The notes under the pieces are model-generated. The model was not told the origin of the DNA and did no database searches. It saw only the letters and a list, made by a program, of their open reading frames with translations. Positions 16,294 to 23,712 of a stretch of 27,054 nt of DNA are shown piece after piece; position 1 is the stretch's first letter; every line of letters starts with the position of its first letter. The stretch covers positions 1-27,054 of the forward strand of contig DEPQ01000088.1 of assembly GCA_002358855.1 (NCBI GenBank). The letters are read 5' to 3'. The position numbers and the translations under genes are program-made. The stretch is from Bacteroidales bacterium UBA3388 (lineage in GTDB: Bacteria > Bacteroidota > Bacteroidia > Bacteroidales > P3).

Positions 16294-16316
16294 CGAAATA
16301 TATTTAAAATAATTTG

Positions 16317-16324
16317 TACCTTTG
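16317..16324 (+). promoter_or_regulatory. Candidate promoter (-7 box) of the lipoprotein/sugar-transferase operon
   Basis: TACCTTTG is a perfect TAnnTTTG element 23 bases before the ATG at 16348. Its expected -33 position (about 16295) lies beside the pcm -7 box and has no TTG. The two divergent promoters would overlap. Confidence 0.55.
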
Positions 16325-16347
16325 CAAACAACAATAATTTCTTAGAT

Positions 16348-17250
16348 ATGAAAAGAGCACTTTACATAATAGCACTTTTAACCTTAGGTTTAACATCTTG
16401 TAATGAATTTCAAAACGGACAAGAAGTTCCTTCTTATATTCGCTTTGAAGGATTTGAAATGATAGAAAGCCCAGATTTTACATTTTCTCAGTCAAGCGAT
16501 TTATTAACTTGTGACATTAGAGATGTATGGGTTTATGTTGATGAAATATATATAGGAGCATACCCTCTACCTTGTTCAATTCCTATTTTAAAAGAAGGAA
16601 AACATAAAATAGATTTAAGACCAGGAATAATATATAATGGTATGAACAATATGAGAGAAGAATATACATTCTACACTTCTTATGTTGATTCAGTAAATCT
16701 AATACCTGGCGAAGAAATCCACATAGGAAAACAACCAATAATGTATAGTGCGAAAGATTGTAGCATACCTTTCAAAGAAACTTTCGAGAGTTATTTTGTT
16801 AATTTCAAGCAAGCAGACGTTATAGGAGAGGAACCTAAAACGATGACAGTAATAAAAAATGACAGTGTTGAGTATGGAGAAAATTGTGGTGCGATGTATT
16901 TTGAAGATGGAGGACATAACAGATATATTTCAGTAGATTCTATTTTCTTTACAGGCGAAAAAGGAATAGCATTAGAGATTGATTACCACTCAAACATTCC
17001 TTTTGAAATAGGAATCTACGGACGCAGCAGTTCAGCCGAAGCAAATAAATACATAAGCTCAGCAAGACTAACTCCACCTCAAAATAACAAATGGCAAAAA
17101 TCCTACATAATTTTAACAAACCTATGGATTTCATTAGGAGAACCAACAAGTTTCTATATTTATTTAGAAGCTTTTAATCCAAATAATACGAAAAATTCAT
17201 TTGTTCACGTTGATAACATAAAAGTTGTGCATTCCCCTAACGCCAACTAA
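16348..17250 (+). CDS. Lipoprotein of unknown function with PEGA-like segment
   Basis: Function unknown. The 300-residue product has a lipoprotein signal ending LTSC (Cys18 lipidated). A beta-rich segment follows in which DVWVYVDEIYIGAYPLPCSI (58-77) resembles PEGA-type surface modules. The C-terminal half, with EYGENCGAMYFEDGGHNRYI near 177 and SFVHVDNIKVVH at the end, looks like a jelly-roll carbohydrate-binding fold; this is a reading of pattern, not a family match. It starts 23 bases after a candidate promoter and is followed by the sugar-transferase gene after 20 bases, so the two likely form one operon. A surface glycan or envelope role is the simplest guess. Confidence 0.72.
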   Translation: MKRALYIIALLTLGLTSCNEFQNGQEVPSYIRFEGFEMIESPDFTFSQSSDLLTCDIRDVWVYVDEIYIGAYPLPCSIPILKEGKHKIDLRPGIIYNGMNNMREEYTFYTSYVDSVNLIPGEEIHIGKQPIMYSAKDCSIPFKETFESYFVNFKQADVIGEEPKTMTVIKNDSVEYGENCGAMYFEDGGHNRYISVDSIFFTGEKGIALEIDYHSNIPFEIGIYGRSSSAEANKYISSARLTPPQNNKWQKSYIILTNLWISLGEPTSFYIYLEAFNPNNTKNSFVHVDNIKVVHSPNAN

Positions 17251-17270
17251 ACACAGAACAAATAATTTTT

Positions 17271-18680
17271 ATGAATAAAAAACTACAAACAACAAAATAC
17301 GTAATCTTTGATGTGTTATCTTCAATGATAGCATGGAGTTTATTTTTCATTTTCCGAAAAACAAGCATCGAATCAGGCTCTTTTGAAGACATAAACGCTG
17401 TTTTTGCCGACAATAACTTCTATTATGGTCTTTTAATAATTCCTTTATTTTGGGTGACTCTTTACTATGTTCAAGGCTACTACCAAAACATTTATAGAAA
17501 ATCACGATTAAAAGATTTTTTTCAAACATTTTTTGTTTGTTTTATGGGCGTTGTCGTTATTTTCTTTGCACTTTTACTTGACGACAAAGTAACAACATAC
17601 AAAAATTATTACCTTTCTTTTTTTATTTTATTTTCCTTGCATTTTGTTTTGACCTATTTACCAAGACTAATCATAACAACAATCAAAGTACACAACGTTC
17701 ACAAACACAAAATCTATTTTCCAACAATCATAGTAGGCGATGGAGAAAAAGCAATTAAAATATACAACGACTTACAAAACGAAGAAATCTCCTCAGGCAA
17801 TAAAATCATAGGATATGTAAATAAAAGCGGAGAAGAAAACAATATTTCAAATTTAAAATGCTTAGGTTCAATTTCACAACTCACTCAATTAATTGAACAA
17901 TACGCAATAGAAGAAATTATAATTGCCTTAGAAAAAGAAGAAGAAAACGAAATCTACAACATAATCTGCCTATCGGGACAAGAAGTAGAAATAAAAATTC
18001 CTGCCGACAGAAAAGATTTTTTAATGGGGAACATAAAAACAAACGCCATCTTCAACACTCCCCTCATCACAATAACACAAGGACTAATGGCACCTTGGCA
18101 ACAGATTTTGAAAAGATTGTTTGACATATTTATTTCAATAATTGCAATCACAATTCTCTCACCTGTTTATCTGATTACCGCAATAATAGTTTACTCAACG
18201 AGCAAAGGACCAATTTTTTACAAACAAGAACGCATAGGATACAAAGGAAAACCATTCTATATGCACAAATTCCGTTCAATGTACACAGATGCAGAAAGCA
18301 ACGGCCCTATGTTATCAAGCGGAGACAAAGATCCAAGAATCACACCCTTTGGACGCTTTATGCGAAAGGTACGTTTAGACGAAATTCCTCAATTCTACAA
18401 TGTCTTAAAAGGCACAATGAGCATAGTAGGTCCACGTCCAGAAAGACAATTCTTTATTGACAAAATCGTACTTCAAGCACCAGAATACAGACTCTTACAC
18501 AGAGTAAAACCAGGCATAACCTCGTGGGGACAAGTCAAATACGGATACGCCGAAACCGTAGATGAAATGGTAGAAAGACTTAAATACGACCTTATTTACT
18601 TAGAAAACCTATCACTAACAACAGATATAAAAATCCTATTCTACACAATAATCATCATAATTCAAGGAAGAGGAAAATAA
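17271..18680 (+). CDS. Polyprenyl-phosphate sugar-1-phosphate transferase (WcaJ/PglC-like)
   Basis: Enzymes of this family start exopolysaccharide, O-antigen or capsule repeat units by moving a sugar-1-phosphate from its nucleotide donor to undecaprenyl phosphate at the inner membrane. The 469-residue product has four N-terminal helices (about 10-28, 50-69, 86-103, 112-134). A Rossmann-like domain (about 145-250, IIVGDGEKAIKIYNDL) follows, then a catalytic domain beginning at KRLFDIFIS (281-289). FYKQERIGYKGKPFYMHKFR (316-335), VRLDEIPQFYNVLKGTMS (367-384) and GPRPERQFF (387-395) are the family hallmarks. The sugar cannot be told. Coding-strand A is far above T, unlike the plus-strand gene at 19243. 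An inverted repeat overlaps the stop codon. Confidence 0.92.
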   Translation: MNKKLQTTKYVIFDVLSSMIAWSLFFIFRKTSIESGSFEDINAVFADNNFYYGLLIIPLFWVTLYYVQGYYQNIYRKSRLKDFFQTFFVCFMGVVVIFFALLLDDKVTTYKNYYLSFFILFSLHFVLTYLPRLIITTIKVHNVHKHKIYFPTIIVGDGEKAIKIYNDLQNEEISSGNKIIGYVNKSGEENNISNLKCLGSISQLTQLIEQYAIEEIIIALEKEEENEIYNIICLSGQEVEIKIPADRKDFLMGNIKTNAIFNTPLITITQGLMAPWQQILKRLFDIFISIIAITILSPVYLITAIIVYSTSKGPIFYKQERIGYKGKPFYMHKFRSMYTDAESNGPMLSSGDKDPRITPFGRFMRKVRLDEIPQFYNVLKGTMSIVGPRPERQFFIDKIVLQAPEYRLLHRVKPGITSWGQVKYGYAETVDEMVERLKYDLIYLENLSLTTDIKILFYTIIIIIQGRGK

Positions 18681-18714
18681 AGCAAAGAAAAATTAAAATA
18701 AGTCTTTGCTTTAT
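18677..18714. terminator. Hairpin between convergent genes, stop codon in stem
   Basis: An 11-bp perfect inverted repeat, ATAAAGCAAAG (18677-18687) and CTTTGCTTTAT (18704-18714), encloses 16 bases. The left arm contains the TAA of the sugar-transferase gene. Flanks are A/T-rich but there is no clean T-run on the plus strand. Read from the minus strand the stem is followed by TTTCC. It could serve as a weak bidirectional terminator for the genes converging here. Confidence 0.5.
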
Positions 18715-18766
18715 CAAATTATTTCAAAGAAAAAAATTAAAAAAGTAAAGAACAAAACAAGAAAGT

Positions 18767-19183
18767 CTATTTAAAAAGATTCTCCCCTACTATTCTTGCG
18801 GCACAGGCCACATAATCGTTGCAAGATTTCTTTTCTTTTGTGCTTCCGGGCTCTAATCCGAGAAGTTTTTTGCAAACAATTTCTCCGTTTTCTTCTCTAA
18901 ATTTTTCGCCCATTGTTTGCACCATTGCAAAATAGTCTTTATTGCTTGTGCTTTGTTGTTGATATTGCAAAAGCATTCCTACAAGCAAGGACATAGCCGA
19001 CACACAACCGCATACTTCTCTGTAACCTGCAAGTCCGCGACCAAAGGGTAAGGAAATTTTTTCAGCCACTTCTTTTTCCACAGGTAACAAATCGCTATAC
19101 GCCATAACGACTGATTGAGCACAATTATAGCCTTCATTGTGGAATTTCCTTGCTAATTCTACTCTTTCTTCGATATTAACCAT
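18767..19183 (-). CDS. C_GCAxxG_C_C family protein
   Basis: Members of this small family have a conserved set of Cys residues and a Gly-rich motif; their function is unknown, but metal or redox chemistry is suspected. The 138-residue product shows GYNCAQSVVMAY (18-29), SLPFGRGLAGYREVCGCVSA (44-63) as the central motif, CKKLLGL (103-109) and CNDYVACAARIVGE (120-133). All the expected cysteines are present. No signal peptide is seen, so it is cytoplasmic. It has its own promoter (19208-19239) and appears monocistronic, converging on the sugar-transferase gene. Its DNA is richer in G+C than the surrounding genes. Confidence 0.88.
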   Translation of the reverse strand: MVNIEERVELARKFHNEGYNCAQSVVMAYSDLLPVEKEVAEKISLPFGRGLAGYREVCGCVSAMSLLVGMLLQYQQQSTSNKDYFAMVQTMGEKFREENGEIVCKKLLGLEPGSTKEKKSCNDYVACAARIVGENLFK

Positions 19184-19207
19184 AATTTTTAGGGTTTAAA
19201 TTCCAAA

Positions 19208-19239
19208 CAAAGATAATATTTTTTTGTAATTTCGCAAAA
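19208..19239 (-). promoter_or_regulatory. Bacteroidota-type promoter of the C_GCAxxG_C_C gene
   Basis: On the minus strand a TTTTG (19235-19239, -33 region) is followed, after 19 bases, by TATCTTTG (19208-19215, -7 box). Both consensus parts and the spacing fit, making this the best promoter in the window. The -7 box lies 25 bases before the ATG at 19183. It overlaps the upstream region of the divergent gene at 19243. Confidence 0.7.
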
Positions 19240-19242
19240 CTT

Positions 19243-19716
19243 ATGAGTATATTCTTTAAAACGAAACATTATCTAAGATATAAGTTTTTAGCAAAGGACG
19301 AATATTCTTTGCATTCACCTTTTATGTTTGATTTTTTCACAAAAGGCTTGAAGAAGTCTTGCAAAAACAAGGATATTTGCTTTGAGGCTCGCTTTGAGTC
19401 TTTGATTTCAAAAAGCAAGGCAAAGAGAAAATTTTTGTTTAAGGCGTTTGAGTATCTTAAAGCACAGGGATTTGAGATTATTTATGTGGGAAATGAATCT
19501 TTTTCGCAAGAAAGGATAGCGGATTTAAGACTTTGCAAAGAGAATACGGCTATTTTTATTGAGGGGATTTACAAAGAAAGAGAAAATCTTGAACTTTGGG
19601 AAGGGATTCAAGCCGATGAAGGGTTTAAACTCTGTTGTGATTTCTTTGATTTTGGGGTTATTTTCTTTACAAGCAAGCCTTTGAAAAAACAAAACTATAT
19701 TTTGCGAAAGAAATAA
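19243..19716 (+). CDS. Short methyltransferase-family relative lacking the SAM-binding core
   Basis: The ends of this 157-residue protein look like a Bacteroidota class I methyltransferase family of about 230-270 residues. The N-terminus has YLRYKFLAKDEYSLHSPFMF (10-29), matching the family start with its HSPF signature. The C-terminus has WEGIQADEGFKLCCDFFDFG (119-138), then VIFFTSKPLKKQNYILR, as in the family end. The middle is too short: no Gly-rich cofactor loop (E-x-G-x-x-x-G) is visible, and the D-D-I-H segment I expect before the tryptophan is replaced by EGIYKERE. It may be a decayed or repurposed relic; the frame is open and uses normal codons. The start follows a weak TAATTTCG element by 8 bases, hinting at a nearly leaderless transcript. 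Convergent with lptC. Confidence 0.6.
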   Translation: MSIFFKTKHYLRYKFLAKDEYSLHSPFMFDFFTKGLKKSCKNKDICFEARFESLISKSKAKRKFLFKAFEYLKAQGFEIIYVGNESFSQERIADLRLCKENTAIFIEGIYKERENLELWEGIQADEGFKLCCDFFDFGVIFFTSKPLKKQNYILRKK

Positions 19717-19726
19717 GTTTGTTTCG

Positions 19727-20278
19727 TTAATCTTCTTTTATGTTTTGTACTCCGTAAGGGCTTATTACCTTAACGCTGTCAAAGTCATCTCTTGCTCTTA
19801 GGCCTTTTGCGTAGTCTATTCCGCCTTCGCTGTGTCGTCTTACGGGCAAATCGGTGCGTACTATTGCGGAATCTTTTCGCCAATAAAGGTCTTGACAATA
19901 GAATGTGTCTAAATCTTTGTGGTTTATAATCACTACGCTGTCTTTTAGGTAGTAAAGATTGTCTGAAAGGCTTTCTGCGTAATGAGATGAAAGGTTTGCT
20001 TTGATTGTTTTGTCGTTATTGAGAAAGTTTACATTTAATCCTTGTGGAAAAATCATCTTTGAACTGTCGGCAAAGTTGTATATCTCAATTTTTTTTGCCT
20101 TTAATTCGGTATCAACAACACCATCAACACTGCGTAAAAGGTAAGCGTCATTTATTACCTGCGTAGGAGTGTTATTATTCTTTACGTATTGTTGTTTAGG
20201 TGTGTCTTTACCACACGAAAAACAAAAGTATGAGAAAGCAAAGGCAAGAATTATCATTGCAAAACTATGCTTTCTCAT
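19727..20278 (-). CDS. lptC: LPS export periplasmic protein LptC (lipoprotein form)
   Basis: LptC accepts LPS from LptB2FG and hands it to the LptA bridge across the periplasm. The 183-residue product has a lipoprotein-type signal ending CFSC (Cys22), as is common for Bacteroidota LptC. An OstA/LptC beta-jelly-roll follows: KAKKIEIYNFADSSKMIFPQ, then GLNVNFLNNDKTIKANLSSH, LYYLKDSVVIIN, FYCQDLYWRKDSAIV and the late YAKGLRARDDF. The recurring pattern of strand, expected-sugar-pocket strand and LYWRKD turn is diagnostic. A TTG at 20284 extends the frame by two residues; ATG at 20278 is the natural start. It is the last gene of the coaX-barrel-TPR-lptC run, 25 bases after the TPR gene. G+C is locally high. 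Confidence 0.87.
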   Translation of the reverse strand: MRKHSFAMIILAFAFSYFCFSCGKDTPKQQYVKNNNTPTQVINDAYLLRSVDGVVDTELKAKKIEIYNFADSSKMIFPQGLNVNFLNNDKTIKANLSSHYAESLSDNLYYLKDSVVIINHKDLDTFYCQDLYWRKDSAIVRTDLPVRRHSEGGIDYAKGLRARDDFDSVKVISPYGVQNIKED

Positions 20279-20302
20279 ACTCAATTTATGTGTTTTGTGT
20301 TA

Positions 20303-21679
20303 TTAGTCTCTTGAACGTGCTGTTGTTCCTTTGCCTATCCAACATCCTACTGAGAATCCGTCTCCTGGATTGATTGAATTGAAGAACATATCTGCTTTCA
20401 AAGGCCATTGAGAGCGTGCTACGTTCATCACTCTTTGTGCATCATCTGCAAGAGTTGGGTCTATATTTTTCACTTTCGCTGCTTCATCATACGCAACCCA
20501 TGCTGCACCACGGATTTTTCCTCCGTGAGAAGCACAAGACACTGAACTCTTCAAGTACATATTTGCAACCATAAGCACAGCCTTTCCTTCTAATGATTTA
20601 TCGTACTCTGCAACTTTGTAAGCCGCTGTTCTTGCTGCTCCATATTGTCCTGCGTTCATCAATGCTGTTGCTAACATAAACGAAGCCTTTGCTTTTGAGT
20701 CGTTATCCTCGAAATTCTTTACTGCTTCTTCTAAATATGGTACTGCTTCTTCGTTTCTGTCTTTTTCTATCAACATTTGTCCCATCATAAAGGCTGATTT
20801 AGCATTTGGTTCTAATTTATGAAGGTTTTCTGTCGCTTGAAAGAACAATTCAGACTTTGTACATTTTTTTCTATCAAGGTTTGTAGTGATTTTTCTCAAC
20901 AATTCAACATCGTTAGGATTTGCTGCGAATTTTGGTTCGTAGATAGGAATGATTTTATCGCAAGAAGCAAATGGTTCGATGATTTGTTCTGTTAGTGCAA
21001 GATAACTTTGTGCATTTTTAAGGTTTGTTTCTACTTTTTTTATTGCTTTTGCATTTCCTGATGCTTGTGCTTGCTCTAATTCTGTCTTTGAAACTTTGAT
21101 TATTTCTTCTAATGTTTCTGCCGCAAAGTCGTATGCTTCAAACAAAACGTCCATTTGCTCTGAACTTGCCTTTATTGCAGCCAAGTGTTTCACTGTTGCT
21201 TCAACATAAAGCGGACAATATTGTGCGTCTAATTGCTTTCCGCCTTTTTCTGCTGCTTCTTTGAAGTATTTAAAGATTTGTTCTGTTTCGTTTGGTCTGT
21301 ATTCTGATAATATTTTTGCCTTTTGAGCAATATTATTGTACTCTTCACCAAACGCTTGACTTCTTACGTCTTGTAGATTCAAATACTCATCAATGTATTT
21401 GTTCTTCATTTCTACATTAGGTGCGGTTGCAATCATAGTTTTTAATATATTTGCTCCTCTAATGTATGTATTCACATGATATTGTGGACAATGCTCAACA
21501 ACTTTTGTCCAAGGCTCGTAAGCATCTTTGTAATTCTTTTGTTTATAGAACTCTTGGTATAAAGAATTGTTCATTATACAAGCAGTAGAGTCCTCTGGGG
21601 TTTTGCCAAACTTTTGTGCATTTACTGTTGTTGCACAAAACACTGCTGCAATCACAGCTAATAATGTTACTTTCTTCAT
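20303..21679 (-). CDS. Secreted tetratricopeptide-repeat protein
   Basis: A 458-residue protein with a signal peptide (1-22, ending VNAQ). It consists of helical repeats of TPR type: SLYQEFYKQKNYKDAYEPWT near 39, a central helical region (150-230), and clearer repeats such as AKSAFMMGQMLIEKDRNEEA near 290 and ASFMLATALMNAGQYGAART near 333. A Gly-rich C-terminus ends GCWIGKGTTARSRD. Conserved orthologues sit between a FadL-like barrel and lptC in Bacteroidota. The role is unknown; a periplasmic scaffold for barrel or LPS assembly would fit the neighbours. It starts 15 bases after the barrel gene. Confidence 0.85.
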   Translation of the reverse strand: MKKVTLLAVIAAVFCATTVNAQKFGKTPEDSTACIMNNSLYQEFYKQKNYKDAYEPWTKVVEHCPQYHVNTYIRGANILKTMIATAPNVEMKNKYIDEYLNLQDVRSQAFGEEYNNIAQKAKILSEYRPNETEQIFKYFKEAAEKGGKQLDAQYCPLYVEATVKHLAAIKASSEQMDVLFEAYDFAAETLEEIIKVSKTELEQAQASGNAKAIKKVETNLKNAQSYLALTEQIIEPFASCDKIIPIYEPKFAANPNDVELLRKITTNLDRKKCTKSELFFQATENLHKLEPNAKSAFMMGQMLIEKDRNEEAVPYLEEAVKNFEDNDSKAKASFMLATALMNAGQYGAARTAAYKVAEYDKSLEGKAVLMVANMYLKSSVSCASHGGKIRGAAWVAYDEAAKVKNIDPTLADDAQRVMNVARSQWPLKADMFFNSINPGDGFSVGCWIGKGTTARSRD

Positions 21680-21694
21680 TCTTCGTTTATTATT

Positions 21695-22969
21695 TTATTG
21701 ATATTTTCTTTTAAAAAACCATCTGTCTTTTGCTGAAAACGAAACTCCTACTCTTAAATAATCTTCTCTTATTAAATTGTTTGCTTTCGTTCCTTGTTTT
21801 CCATATTCAAGATATATATTTACTTGTGTTCCTTGTTTCTTTATTGGAAGTCCAAAACCTAAGGATACTCCTATTTGAGAAATGTCTGTGTTTCTCAAAG
21901 ATAACATACCTGTTTGATAATTTACTCCAAAACGATAGGCTATTTTTTCAAAATAATTGCCATAAATATCAGGCTTATATTCTGCTCCTGCATTAAATGT
22001 GTAATTGTCTTTTAGTATTTCTGGATAGCGAATGCCTTGCAAAGAAAACTCAGACCATTGAGCGTAGCCAAAATCTAAGCCAACTAAAAATTTATTCTTT
22101 CTTTCGTAGGATAGTCCAACGCCGAATGATTGAGGTAATTCTATGCTTCCTTCTGTATTTTCATATTGTACAGAATCTCTTACAATTTCTACCGCTGCGT
22201 TATAAGTAAATGTGTAATGACGATATTGATTTTGTGTTGGGATATGTGTAGGTAACACATAATTTGCTCCTATTGTGAGTGCATCTCCGTTAGTAAATTT
22301 TTGAGAGTACTGCATTGCTAAATTGAAATTAAAGGCTGAGATAGAATAGTTGTATTCTACTCTTGATGAAAGAAAGTTTGCCGAGTCTGGAAAAGAAAGT
22401 GTAGAACTTCTATAATAATTTCCAAACATATATTCTGCATTTAAACCTATTGAGAGTTTTTCAAAAAATGATGGTTGATAAGAAAGTCCTAACATTACTT
22501 TGTTTATTCCACCTTCTCCACCATAAATGAATTTGTGAGAGCCTATTATGCTATCTGTTGGAAAGCTTTCCGAAGCCGTATAGTCAATTACAGAGACTGG
22601 AACTAAACCTCCTGCCATTTTCAGTGTTTTACTAAGTGGAAATGCAAACAAAATGTGCGATATACCTCCTGTATTTCCTTTTGAAGTTGCATTTTCTGAT
22701 TGTAAAACTACATTATTGGAATAAAATCCAATGTCAAAAACAAATGATTGAGTATCTATCGCTGAATAAGAAGCTGGATTTCGATAGTTAACAAAGTTAT
22801 TTCTTCTCAATCCATTGTAAATTCCGCCCATTGAGGCGTTTATTGTGTTTGTAAAGCTGGAATTATCTCCTATTCCATACTTTGAATATGGTGAACTGAC
22901 TGTATTTTGAGCCCCTAACTCTAATACAAAAGCCATAAACAATAAAACAAATACTATTTTTTTACGCAT
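21695..22969 (-). CDS. Outer-membrane beta-barrel protein, FadL/OmpP1-like
   Basis: The 424-residue product has a signal peptide (1-20, ending LGAQ) and then NTVSSPYSKYGIGD, a start typical of a Bacteroidota outer-membrane family. MGGIYNGLRRNNFVNYRNPA (47-66) resembles the FadL/OmpP1 N-terminal hatch. The rest is antiparallel strands with aromatic girdles, ending DRWFFKRKYQ rather than in a classic C-terminal Phe. FadL-type barrels take up hydrophobic compounds, but substrate is unknown here. Its ATG overlaps the coaX stop by 8 bases (ATGCGTAA), so they are translationally coupled. The next gene is a secreted TPR protein. Confidence 0.82.
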   Translation of the reverse strand: MRKKIVFVLLFMAFVLELGAQNTVSSPYSKYGIGDNSSFTNTINASMGGIYNGLRRNNFVNYRNPASYSAIDTQSFVFDIGFYSNNVVLQSENATSKGNTGGISHILFAFPLSKTLKMAGGLVPVSVIDYTASESFPTDSIIGSHKFIYGGEGGINKVMLGLSYQPSFFEKLSIGLNAEYMFGNYYRSSTLSFPDSANFLSSRVEYNYSISAFNFNLAMQYSQKFTNGDALTIGANYVLPTHIPTQNQYRHYTFTYNAAVEIVRDSVQYENTEGSIELPQSFGVGLSYERKNKFLVGLDFGYAQWSEFSLQGIRYPEILKDNYTFNAGAEYKPDIYGNYFEKIAYRFGVNYQTGMLSLRNTDISQIGVSLGFGLPIKKQGTQVNIYLEYGKQGTKANNLIREDYLRVGVSFSAKDRWFFKRKYQ

Positions 22970-23705
22970 CTCTTTTTTTAATATTATAATCTAATATCAT
23001 ATTTAAACCTTGCAGAACTAAATTAGGCTCTACAACAGCATTTATATTCAAATTTTCTGATAAAAGGCTTGCATCTCCCCCTGTTATAATGATTTGACAA
23101 TCGCTATTTTGCTCTTTTGAAATCATCTCTATCATACCTCTTACCTCGGCTATTGTTCCATTCACAATTCCAGATTTTATGCAATCAAAAGTATTGAGCG
23201 AACAAACCGAAACTTTGCTTTCATTTATTTCTACTAACGGAAGTCTTGCTGTAAAAGTATTTAAAGCTTTTGATTTCATTTGAAATCCTAATGAAATGCT
23301 ACCTCCTTTGTATTTTCCTTTGTTATCAATAAAATCTAAACAAATACAAGAACCTGCATCTATCACTAAAACATTTTCTTTCGGAAAAATATTGTAGCCA
23401 CCTACTATTGCTGCAATTCTATCGTTACCCAAAGAATATTTTGGCAAATAATTAACCTCAACAGGCAAAGACAAATCTTCACTCATTATAAAAAGTTGAG
23501 TTTTTTCTGATAAATAATTCATCACATCCTTTGTTTCTAATCCAGATACTGATGAAAAAATAGAGGCCTTTATATCATATTTCGCAAACAAATCATCAAT
23601 GAAACCAATATCTAAACGACCTACTGCCGTAACAGAAAGTAATTCTTCTTTCTTATAAACAGCCACTTTAGTTCTTGTATTACCTTTGTCTATAATTAAC
23701 TTCAT
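22962..23705 (-). CDS. coaX: Type III pantothenate kinase
   Basis: CoaX phosphorylates pantothenate with ATP, the first step of coenzyme A synthesis, in the cytoplasm. The 247-residue product is an acetate/sugar-kinase-fold (ASKHA) protein: DKGNTRTKVAVY (6-17) is the phosphate-1 loop, YSLGNDRIAAIVGGYN (90-105) has the conserved GxDRxA, LVIDAGSCICLDFID (113-127) has the acidic catalytic region, and KGGSISLGFQMKSKAL (133-148) matches the substrate loop. Late ITGGDASLL is the adenosine motif. Length is normal (about 245-260). The coupling of its stop codon with the barrel gene start is typical of gene order in the phylum and does not imply shared function. Confidence 0.94.
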   Translation of the reverse strand: MKLIIDKGNTRTKVAVYKKEELLSVTAVGRLDIGFIDDLFAKYDIKASIFSSVSGLETKDVMNYLSEKTQLFIMSEDLSLPVEVNYLPKYSLGNDRIAAIVGGYNIFPKENVLVIDAGSCICLDFIDNKGKYKGGSISLGFQMKSKALNTFTARLPLVEINESKVSVCSLNTFDCIKSGIVNGTIAEVRGMIEMISKEQNSDCQIIITGGDASLLSENLNINAVVEPNLVLQGLNMILDYNIKKRDA

Positions 23706-23712
23706 TGAACAA

